DNA of 32,245 bases from Candidatus Uhrbacteria bacterium (lineage in GTDB: Bacteria; Patescibacteriota; Patescibacteriia; UBA9934). Below the pieces are notes generated by a model that did no database searches, had not been told where the DNA came from, and saw only the letters and a list, made by a program, of their open reading frames with translations. This document shows positions 1 through 7,468 of this stretch, piece after piece (the stretch's first letter is position 1; every line of letters begins with the position of its first letter). Where the stretch lies: assembly GCA_943358395.1 (NCBI GenBank), contig CALRGY010000014.1, positions 1 through 32,245 of the forward strand, given 5' to 3'. A program made the position numbers and the translations under genes.

Positions 1-1
1 T

Positions 2-136
2 GTCAAACTTGAGAAAATGAAGATCAAGACCGGACTCAATCACTTTGCGCTGAAGGCGAAGCTGTATGTGAGCGCGCTTCGTTCAAGTATGGATGAACTC
101 ACGCAATTGAAGAAACTGCGGGTAAGGGCTGCGTAA
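2..136 (+). CDS. C-terminal fragment of a truncated CDS of unknown function (…VKLEKMKIKTGLNHFALKAKLYVSALRSSMDELTQLKKLRVRAA*)
   Basis: Open frame from the window edge to TAA at 134-136; product not recognisable. Confidence 0.4.
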   Translation, partial: VKLEKMKIKTGLNHFALKAKLYVSALRSSMDELTQLKKLRVRAA

Positions 137-260
137 GGTGAGTTAAGAAATCTTTGCGCATAAAATTCGTAGTTAGGTATGTTCATTATACCTTGATACG
201 GAGAGAACGAGCCTATTTTTTGGGGAAAACGTTTCTGCACCAGTACGATCATTGACCGAG

Positions 261-280
261 GTGTTACACCAGTGTTACAC
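261..280. promoter_or_regulatory. Tandem palindromic operator candidate GTGTTACAC-CA-GTGTTACAC
   Basis: Two identical 9-bp odd palindromes 9 bp upstream of the antitoxin ATG. Confidence 0.5.
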
Positions 281-289
281 TTTTGGCAT

Positions 290-514
290 ATGCCAACAAC
301 AAAAGCCAGAATTAATCTTACTGTTCCCGCTGATACGAATGAATTCCTTATTGCTTTAGCGAAACGGGATAATACGAGTATTTCCGCGAAAGTGATGGAG
401 CTTATTGAGATTGCCTTGGATATTGAGGAAGACAAGGTATTGGGCAAGCTCGCGGAGGAACGACTCGCAGATAATCCACAATGGGTTTCTCATGACGAGG
501 CGTGGAGTCTATGA
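290..514 (+). CDS. RelB/RHH-type antitoxin
   Basis: Short RHH-like protein (KARINLTVPADTNEFLIALAKRDNTSISAKVMELIEIAL) with ATGA overlap to a RelE-like toxin; ATG at 290 preferred over the GTG at 272. Confidence 0.75.
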   Translation: MPTTKARINLTVPADTNEFLIALAKRDNTSISAKVMELIEIALDIEEDKVLGKLAEERLADNPQWVSHDEAWSL

Positions 515-792
515 GTTTTCACGTTGAATATGACCCGCTCGTGAAATCGAAAGACATTCCAAAACTTGATTCCGTTATAAAGGGAAGGATTAGGAAAAGT
601 ATTGTGAACAAGCTTGTTGAGCGACCAGAAGTATTTGGCGTTGCTCTTCGTGAAAATTTGAAAGGGATTTGGAAGCTTCGGGTGGGAGACTATCGAGTGC
701 TTTTCGTTATTCAAGAGAATACTGTAAAGATTCTTATCATTGAACATCGATCGTTGGTGTATAAGGCTGTTCTTCAACGATTCGGTATATAA
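511..792 (+). CDS. RelE/ParE-family toxin
   Basis: LKGIWKLRVGDYRVLFVIQENTVKILIIEHRSLVYK matches the RelE family core; overlaps the antitoxin stop. Confidence 0.85.
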   Translation: MSFHVEYDPLVKSKDIPKLDSVIKGRIRKSIVNKLVERPEVFGVALRENLKGIWKLRVGDYRVLFVIQENTVKILIIEHRSLVYKAVLQRFGI

Positions 793-812
793 AGGGGTAT
801 ACTCTTTTGTAT

Positions 813-1745
813 ATGGCGAAGGCATTGCAAACGTTGATGAGGGAGTTTTGTGAGTATTTGGAAATTGAGCGGGGGAGGAGCGATAAGACGACGAAGAATT
901 ATCATTTTTATTTGCATCGGTTTGCGGAATGGGCAGAGTGGCCGAATCCTGGGGAGATTACGCTGGAAATGGTGCGGAAGTATCGGCTGTACTTGAATCG
1001 TGATGTTGCGGGTCGAGATGAAGAATCGTTGCAGAAGAACACGCAGAACTACCATTTGATTGCGTTGCGAGCGTTTTTGAAATATTTAGCAAAGCGCGAC
1101 ATTCACACGCTGTCTGCAGATAAAATTGAGCTCGCAAAACAAGGATCGCGGCATGTGACGTTTTTAGAACCAGAGGAGCTTACTCGTTTCCTCACTGGGC
1201 CCGATAGCGATGATTCGTTGGTGGGATTGCGCGACAAAGCGATTCTTGAACTTCTCTTTTCCACTGGTCTTCGAGTCTCTGAGTGTGCTGGGCTTCGGAT
1301 TGATCAGGTGAATTTGAAGCGCGATGAGTTCACGGTGAAAGGGAAAGGCAGTAAACACCGCGTTGTTTTTCTTGCCGATGACGCACGAAGGGCATTAAAA
1401 GCCTACGCCGATCGCCGGCGCGATGTTTCTGAATATCTTTTTGTCCGCCACGATCGCGCCCGGCACAATGTTGAGGCCCCTGCCCCACTCACCCCACGAT
1501 CCGTTCAGCGCATCGTCGACCGCTATGCCCGCCTCGCAGGAATTACCAAAGCGGTCACCCCGCACACGCTTCGTCACACCTTTGCTACCGATCTTTTACG
1601 CAACGGCGCAGACATTCGATCCGTACAATCGCTGCTTGGTCATGAGTCGATTACGACGACGCAGGTATATACGCACATTACAGACAAAGAGCTGAAACGA
1701 GTGCATCAACAATTTCACGGGAAGAAACCGGAAAAGGGACTGTAG
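813..1745 (+). CDS. xerC/xerD-like: Tyrosine recombinase XerC/XerD-like
   Basis: N-terminal SAM-like domain and catalytic motifs: STGLRVSECAGLR, HTLRHTFATDLLRNGADIRSVQSLLGHESITTTQVYTH. Confidence 0.92.
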   Translation: MAKALQTLMREFCEYLEIERGRSDKTTKNYHFYLHRFAEWAEWPNPGEITLEMVRKYRLYLNRDVAGRDEESLQKNTQNYHLIALRAFLKYLAKRDIHTLSADKIELAKQGSRHVTFLEPEELTRFLTGPDSDDSLVGLRDKAILELLFSTGLRVSECAGLRIDQVNLKRDEFTVKGKGSKHRVVFLADDARRALKAYADRRRDVSEYLFVRHDRARHNVEAPAPLTPRSVQRIVDRYARLAGITKAVTPHTLRHTFATDLLRNGADIRSVQSLLGHESITTTQVYTHITDKELKRVHQQFHGKKPEKGL

Positions 1746-1748
1746 ATT

Positions 1749-3203
1749 TCACGACAGTATTGTTACCGTTCCCTTTTGCGCATCAACTTCAACAGTGTCT
1801 CCATCTTTGAGAAGATGTGTTGCAACTTTTGTGCCCACAAGGCACGGGACATTGAGTTCCCGAGAGACAATGGCGGCGTGGGAGGTGAGACCTCCAGTGT
1901 CGGTGAGAATTGCGGAGGCGATTTTCATGACAAAGATATATTCTGGGCTCGTCATTGGTGCGACAAGAATTTCTCCCGGTTGGAATTCGTGTGATTGATT
2001 TGGGTCAAGGAGCACGCGCACCACTCCACGCACCGGCTCTCCGTTCCCTGCGCACGCAACGATGCCAGTAAAGTCTTGAGTTTCTTTGGCGACGTTTTCG
2101 GAAAGGTAGTGGTTCCATGCTTCAGTGACGTCATCGGTGGAAAGTGTTGTGATATTGATTGCGTATGATGTTGGGGCGTGAAAAAGAATTGACGTGGCGT
2201 GCCCGGTGTTACGATATGTACAGTGTTTTTTGTGCATACGTGAGAATACGAAGGATTCGATTTCTCGGAAATCGTGATTGAGTAATGTTTCGTAATCATA
2301 TCCAAAGCGTTCCGCGACATGTTTGAGGAGAATGTCTTTATAGTGGAGCGTTTGGAAGATGTATTTCTTACGTTCGTCTTGCCATTCAATCGCCATACGC
2401 AGCACGTCGGCGATTTTTACGACTGCAGGCGAAATGCTATAGCGAGCGATGAGCTCAGCTTTCTTTGCTTTGACCCCGGCGATACGTCGCTTTTGATGTT
2501 CATGTATGCCTTTTGATAATTCTTTTTTCCGGTCAACAAAGAATTGCACGGGAAGTATTTGCGAGCCAGCATAGCTATTTTTGAGCCAGTAATACTTCTG
2601 TTGATGCGTTTCGTAATTTTCCGTTTCCGAGAGATCGATTTCTTCTTCTTGATAAAACGAAAGCTCTTCCGGGGCAGTAAAGATTTCCATGGCGCTTGCT
2701 AGAGTTTTTGCATCGGGGATCGATGAGCTCAGTGCATCTTTCAGCAATTGATCGGAGCCGTAATTTCCAAATTCTGCGGCGATGGTTGGAATCCAAAAGC
2801 GCATCGTTGCCTCAAAGAATTCATTCCAGAATGCGTAAAATTCCTCGTCGGATAGCGCGGAGAGATTCGTGATCTCGATTTTGCGTTGCACGCGGTGCTG
2901 CTCTTGTACTGCGCCTCTCCATTCCTCAATGAGCGAGAGACGGATGCTGTCGTTCATCATGATGTTCTGAAAAATCGCCTTGCATGCAGCATGAAATGGA
3001 GCGAGTTCCTGAACGTATAAAAACCTTCCTTGATGAAATAACAGTAAGGCATTCGGAATGCGTGTATCAGGGAAACGCTGCGCAAATCGCGTAAAGCACG
3101 CCTCGTTAAATTCGGACATGTAAAAGAACCTTCCCGGAACCGGACCCCAGCGAAGGAGCTCTTTTGCGGGATCGATCGGTGAAATATTTTTCATACACGT
3201 CAT
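1749..3203 (-). CDS. PEP-utilizing enzyme mobile (swivelling His) domain protein
   Basis: C-terminus GEILVAPMTSPEYIFVMKIASAILTDTGGLTSHAAIVSRELNVPCLVGT; no ATP-grasp motif seen in the N-terminal part. Confidence 0.8.
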   Translation of the reverse strand: MTCMKNISPIDPAKELLRWGPVPGRFFYMSEFNEACFTRFAQRFPDTRIPNALLLFHQGRFLYVQELAPFHAACKAIFQNIMMNDSIRLSLIEEWRGAVQEQHRVQRKIEITNLSALSDEEFYAFWNEFFEATMRFWIPTIAAEFGNYGSDQLLKDALSSSIPDAKTLASAMEIFTAPEELSFYQEEEIDLSETENYETHQQKYYWLKNSYAGSQILPVQFFVDRKKELSKGIHEHQKRRIAGVKAKKAELIARYSISPAVVKIADVLRMAIEWQDERKKYIFQTLHYKDILLKHVAERFGYDYETLLNHDFREIESFVFSRMHKKHCTYRNTGHATSILFHAPTSYAINITTLSTDDVTEAWNHYLSENVAKETQDFTGIVACAGNGEPVRGVVRVLLDPNQSHEFQPGEILVAPMTSPEYIFVMKIASAILTDTGGLTSHAAIVSRELNVPCLVGTKVATHLLKDGDTVEVDAQKGTVTILS

Positions 3204-3249
3204 TTTTTCTTTGCAGAACGGTCGATGCGCATCAACCTCTCTGCAAGGC

Positions 3250-3278
3250 GGCGATCTGAGAGTAAACGTCAGATCGCC
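3250..3278. other. Intergenic hairpin GGCGATCTGA-(9)-TCAGATCGCC
   Basis: Perfect 10-bp stem between two minus-strand genes, no T-run. Confidence 0.5.
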
Positions 3279-3309
3279 AGCGGTTATCGATATGTGAAGA
3301 ACTTGTGGG

Positions 3310-3894
3310 TTACGCCGCTGGAACCTTCAGCGGACAGGGGAGGAGCGTGGAGGAAATAATCCTCCATCCGTTCCCATCATCGGCGAGCTCGTATTTCACG
3401 ATGTCCGCCAACCCGATCGGAGGAAGATTCTCGATCGCTGCCAGACCGACCAGCGGCGAGTGATTGCACACGAGCACTGATCCTCCGGTGTGCTTCTCCG
3501 CCATTTCCTTCATCGCCGTAACGATTCCTTCCGTGATCGTTCCCGCCTCCTTCCAGTTGGCGTGCCACTCCTCCGTGGTTCCGTATTCCCCGAGGAGTTT
3601 GTCGATTCGCATCGACTCCTCGAGGTACTCGGGAGAGGAGAGATGACCGACGAAGAAGGCCGGATGCCTCACGATTTCTCGAGTGTCAGCGGAGTTGTTG
3701 CGGTGGCTCCGGATGTGTTCCGCCGCCTGCATAGTGCGATTCATGTCGCTGCAGTACACGCCATCGAAGGTGATCTGGGCGAGGTACATGTCGGCGCTGG
3801 CAGCGAGCTGCTCGAGGCCGAAGGCCGTGTTGGCGTCGCCAGACTTCTGACCGTGGCGCATCAGGAAGATGGTGACGGTGCGAATGGAGTTCAT
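3310..3894 (-). CDS. Histidine phosphatase (phosphoglycerate mutase-like) family protein
   Basis: TIFLMRHGQKSGD N-terminal RHG motif; second His in VLVCNHSPLVG. Confidence 0.8.
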   Translation of the reverse strand: MNSIRTVTIFLMRHGQKSGDANTAFGLEQLAASADMYLAQITFDGVYCSDMNRTMQAAEHIRSHRNNSADTREIVRHPAFFVGHLSSPEYLEESMRIDKLLGEYGTTEEWHANWKEAGTITEGIVTAMKEMAEKHTGGSVLVCNHSPLVGLAAIENLPPIGLADIVKYELADDGNGWRIISSTLLPCPLKVPAA

Positions 3895-4071
3895 TGGGTA
3901 ACCTCGGACGATGTTGGCTTTGTCTTTGGCGTGTTGGGAGAATTCCCTACGTCACCTCGACCGAGGAGAATAGCATAAGTATACAGTAATATCAAGCTAT
4001 GTATAATTAGAACTATATGATGTATAATATGGATATACAACGAAAATCCAAATATCGTGCAAAAGCGTATG

Positions 4072-4848
4072 AATTCTGAAAATGAGGTGACGCAAAATCT
4101 GTACAGTGCGTTGCAGGAGCTCGGGACAACGGAGAGTGAGGCGAATCTGTATGTGACGTCGTTGGCGCTGGGGCCGTCGTCGATTGTGGCGTTGGCAGAG
4201 CATCTCAATATGCCACGTCCGAATGTGTACAAGGTGATTGCGGGCTTAGAAAAGTACGGATTCGCAAAGTTTTCTGAACGAAAGCGGCATGCGCGCACGT
4301 TTGTGGTGGAGCCGCCAACGGTGGTGCTGCAAAAATTGCGTGAAAAGCGGGAGGCTGTTGCCAGGCTTGATCAAACGTTGGTCGGCGCCATGCCGGACTT
4401 GTTAGCAATGTATCACCAAGGCGAAACGCCCACGCGGGTAAAGGTTTTTGATGGAAAAGAGCAATGGTTGAAGTTGTTTTTTCAAACGCTGGAAGAGGCG
4501 AAGGGCACCATGAGCTTTTTTGGTTCCGCCGATGCGTTTATTGGCATGATTTCGTGGGAGGTTGAGAATGAGTGGATTAAGGAGCGCATGAAAAAGAATA
4601 TTCACATCAATGTGTTGCTCACCCCAGGGAACGATGCGTTTACCTTAAATACAAATGATGCCCAGGAAATGCGCACCACGCGGCTTTTTAAGGGCACGCC
4701 AATGGTGACGGGCTTTATGCTTTACGCAAACAAGGTGATTCTTTGGCAGCCAAAAGCTCCCCTTGCCATGCTTATTGAAGATGAATACATCGTCCAAATG
4801 CTGAACAGTATTTTTGCGAGTCTGTGGGCAGGAGCGAAGGAAGAGTAG
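4072..4848 (+). CDS. TrmB-family transcriptional regulator
   Basis: N-terminal wHTH (LGTTESEANLYVTSLALGPSSIVALAEHLNMPRPNVYKVIAGLEKYGFA) plus TrmB-like C-terminal domain; ORF may start at 4057. Confidence 0.75.
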   Translation, partial: NSENEVTQNLYSALQELGTTESEANLYVTSLALGPSSIVALAEHLNMPRPNVYKVIAGLEKYGFAKFSERKRHARTFVVEPPTVVLQKLREKREAVARLDQTLVGAMPDLLAMYHQGETPTRVKVFDGKEQWLKLFFQTLEEAKGTMSFFGSADAFIGMISWEVENEWIKERMKKNIHINVLLTPGNDAFTLNTNDAQEMRTTRLFKGTPMVTGFMLYANKVILWQPKAPLAMLIEDEYIVQMLNSIFASLWAGAKEE

Positions 4849-4981
4849 ATATCGATCGCTATTTTCCCATTCCCTCTTCTGCTCCAATCGCCCGCCGTCT
4901 TTTACGCGTTTCCGGAGTTTCTACCGGTTTCGGACTTTTGAGCCAATCGAAGAGTTTCATATTGCAAAATCGTATCACAAC

Positions 4982-5010
4982 AAAACATCCTCCGGCTTGG
5001 AGGATGTTTT
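4982..5010. terminator. Bidirectional terminator candidate AAAACATCCTCC-GGCTT-GGAGGATGTTTT
   Basis: 12-bp stem flanked by A/T runs, downstream of the TrmB gene. Confidence 0.7.
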
Positions 5011-5107
5011 ATGGGGCGACTAGCGGGGCTTGAGTAAAGAGTTTCGTGGACGGGATATGTTTTGTAGTTCAGGGCTAAATATCTGGAAACCAGGTACTTG
5101 GCTCTGA

Positions 5108-5144
5108 GCGCGAGGAGAGACGAGTGTTGTCTCAATCCTCGCGC
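5108..5144. other. Long two-part hairpin (GCGCGAGGA-GAGAC-loop-GTCTC-AA-TCCTCGCGC)
   Basis: 9 bp + 5 bp stem in the convergent intergenic region. Confidence 0.55.
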
Positions 5145-5188
5145 CGTGCTGATTGTTTTTTTTGCGAACCAGCTCCGCGACCGGATCC

Positions 5189-5548
5189 TTAATGTCGGCG
5201 AGGCCGAATCTCCTTCCGCGCGAAGTCAACGAGTTCTTTGCTCGTCATCTTCGACACGAACGTCGGCTGATCGGTGTAGAAAAACCAACGTTCCTCTACG
5301 CCTCGAACTTCGATCAGACCGGAGATGACCTTGGCGTTGCCATTCAAGCCAGCGCGAAGCCCATCGATCCTGACCACTCTCCCGCAGTCGAGAATTCCGT
5401 TCAGATTTCTTTGTTTGAAAATCGGAGGACTCTCGATTGCTAGTACTCCGGTGACGTCTTCATGCCCTCCCGCATGGTGACGGGAAATGCACGTCACGTT
5501 GTACTCGCCGCCGATCCAACAGGTCATGTCAAATGAATCCCTAAACAT
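5189..5548 (-). CDS. Hypothetical protein (119 aa)
   Basis: Strong SD (AGGAGG) upstream of the minus-strand ATG; divergent from a TrmB gene. Confidence 0.6.
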   Translation of the reverse strand: MFRDSFDMTCWIGGEYNVTCISRHHAGGHEDVTGVLAIESPPIFKQRNLNGILDCGRVVRIDGLRAGLNGNAKVISGLIEVRGVEERWFFYTDQPTFVSKMTSKELVDFARKEIRPRRH

Positions 5549-5678
5549 CTCGACCTCCTAATTCATGTTAATCGAGTGCGTTGGGCGGGATTGCCCTTCG
5601 TTACCTCGACAGAACACGATATCATATTTATAAGTTATATTCAATAACAGTATAATGATATATCGTGTGTATAGCTCT

Positions 5679-5695
5679 TATTTACATTGTAAATA
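5679..5695. promoter_or_regulatory. 17-bp palindrome TATTTACA-T-TGTAAATA, candidate operator
   Basis: Perfect 8-1-8 palindrome in the divergent promoter region upstream of the TrmB ATG at 5729. Confidence 0.5.
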
Positions 5696-5728
5696 TTGTT
5701 ATATACACTGTTCGCATATATAACAACT

Positions 5729-6475
5729 ATGGCAATTCCTTTTCAAAACGTGTTGCAGAAGCTCGGATTTTCGGAAGAAGAGGCTTTGCTCTATGTGGCG
5801 AACACGGAGCTGGGAGAGGCGCCGGCGAGCACTATTGCCAAGAAAACAGGCATGAATCGCTCCACGACCTATGTGTATTTAAAGGCTATGGAGCAAAAAG
5901 GATTGGTTGGCTCAACAGAAGTGAATGGCACGCAACTGTTTTATGCCAAAGATCCAGAAATCGTTTTAAAACACGCGGAACAGTCGGTGAGTGAATTGCG
6001 CAAAGCATTGCCAGATTTTCGAGCGCTGAACGGACGAACCAGCGCAAAACAACCCCGAGTGCAATACTTTCCTGGCATTGGTGGTATCAAAACTGTGCTC
6101 GAAGACACGCTCACCGCCAAAGAAACCGTGCTGACGTTTGGCGATGCCGACATGATCGTCGCCAACCTTACAGAATACTACGACGATTACATCCATCGAC
6201 GCGTTGCAGCTGGAGTTCGCACGCGCGCCGTATTAATTGCGGGAACCGTCGGTGAACGTTTTCTCGACACCAGCCATGACGAACTCCGCGAGGTTCGCCT
6301 TGTCCCCCAAGCCTTCGCCATGCCAAACGAAGTGAAAATCTACGACGGTAAAGTTGCCATTATGTCGCACAAAGCTCCCTACGGCGGTATTCTCCTCCAC
6401 GACCACGCCATTTACGAGACTCAAAAGTCGATTTTCGCCATGGCGTGGGAATTCGCAAAGCCGAAGGACGAGTAA
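5729..6475 (+). CDS. TrmB-family transcriptional regulator (paralog of 4072..4848)
   Basis: wHTH (LGFSEEEALLYVANTELGEAPASTIAKKTGMNRSTTYVYLKAMEQKGLV) plus C-terminal effector domain. Confidence 0.78.
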   Translation: MAIPFQNVLQKLGFSEEEALLYVANTELGEAPASTIAKKTGMNRSTTYVYLKAMEQKGLVGSTEVNGTQLFYAKDPEIVLKHAEQSVSELRKALPDFRALNGRTSAKQPRVQYFPGIGGIKTVLEDTLTAKETVLTFGDADMIVANLTEYYDDYIHRRVAAGVRTRAVLIAGTVGERFLDTSHDELREVRLVPQAFAMPNEVKIYDGKVAIMSHKAPYGGILLHDHAIYETQKSIFAMAWEFAKPKDE

Positions 6476-6508
6476 GGTGAAGAAACAGCGAGCTGGACGT
6501 TTATGCTC

Positions 6509-6532
6509 TTAGCGCCTTAGCGCCTTAGTGCC
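6509..6532. repeat. Short tandem repeat TTAGCGCC x3 (last copy TTAGTGCC)
   Basis: Three consecutive 8-bp units. Confidence 0.7.
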
Positions 6533-6643
6533 ATCGGAGACTGTCGCATGTTTCTTATCATTGAGGGCGCTGATGCACTTCGTAACGAACTTACGTTACT
6601 GATAAACGAAGAAGTAAAAAATTCTTTACAAAGATTATTAGCA

Positions 6644-6671
6644 AAAACCCTCGAAATACATCGAGGGTTTT
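6644..6671. terminator. Terminator hairpin AAAACCCTCGA-AATACA-TCGAGGGTTTT downstream of tRNA-His
   Basis: 11-bp stem with A/T tails. Confidence 0.75.
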
Positions 6672-6674
6672 CAC

Positions 6675-6750
6675 TGGGGTGCCTAGAGGGAATCGGACCC
6701 TCGTAGCCGGGACCACAACCCGGTGCACTAACCACTGTGCTATAGGCACC
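6675..6750 (-). tRNA. tRNA-His(GTG) with encoded CCA
   Basis: Reverse complement GGTGCCTATAGCACAGTGG...TTGTGGT...GGTCCGATTCCCTCTAGGCACCCCA-type cloverleaf; 8-bp acceptor including G-1:C73. Confidence 0.95.
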
Positions 6751-6801
6751 ATACTTGTGTAACGGAGGAAAGAATATCAATAATTTTGCGGTATTGCAAC
6801 T

Positions 6802-7272
6802 TTAGAATGTTTTGCGATTGTGCTCAAGATAATGGCAATTTCGACAAAGCCACTTGAGATTTGTCACGACGTTATTCTTTCTGTTTTGATCGATATGATG
6901 AACGACGAGAACGCGTACATCCGTTATTCCACAATTTGAGCATATTGCTGCAATACTATTTCTGAACATGATGTTCCGATATACGGATTCCCCACCCCGC
7001 CAGTTAAAGTGCTTTTCCCCAAATGACCATAGTGTATTTTTCCAGCGAGCGAAACATGCCTTGTTACAGAAAAATTTTCCGTCTTTGGATTTCTTCTGTT
7101 GGCCCGGTGTTCGATATAGCGATTCTTTGCACGTGCTGCAGGGATAGAGTTTTCCCGTTTTCATCCCCAAATATTTGCAGACATTTGAGCAATAATCACC
7201 CCAGCCTTTGTTGATACGATGTTCTTTGTCTTGGAAGGGCTTCGTGCAAATTTTGCATGAAAGATTTTTCAT
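6802..7272 (-). CDS. HNH endonuclease with N-terminal zinc-finger-like Cys pairs
   Basis: CxxC pairs (CKICTKPF, CSTCKE, CSNCG) and HNH core VVHHIDQNRKNNVVTNLKWLCRNCHYLEH. Confidence 0.8.
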   Translation of the reverse strand: MKNLSCKICTKPFQDKEHRINKGWGDYCSNVCKYLGMKTGKLYPCSTCKESLYRTPGQQKKSKDGKFFCNKACFARWKNTLWSFGEKHFNWRGGESVYRNIMFRNSIAAICSNCGITDVRVLVVHHIDQNRKNNVVTNLKWLCRNCHYLEHNRKTF

Positions 7273-7299
7273 GAGGAGATACTTACCTTCTTCAAAGAC

Positions 7300-7376
7300 T
7301 GGTGCCCTGAGGTGGAATCGAACCACCGACCTTGGGCTTAGAAGTCCCCTGCTCTATCCAACTGAGCTATCAGGGC
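7300..7376 (-). tRNA. tRNA-Arg(TCT) with encoded CCA
   Basis: GCCCTGATAGCTCAGTTGGATAGAGCAGGGGACTTCTAAGCCCAAGGTCGGTGGTTCGATTCCACCTCAGGGCACCA on the reverse strand. Confidence 0.93.
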
Positions 7377-7468
7377 ACGAGTCTTTGAAAAATGCACAAG
7401 AATACTAGCAAATTTTTCTCTTTTTGGGAAATGGATTTTTGAGGTTTTTTCGCATACACTGGGGCAAT

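Noticed and set aside
6517-6780. 87-aa minus-strand ORF
   Set aside because: Runs through tRNA-His and its terminator.
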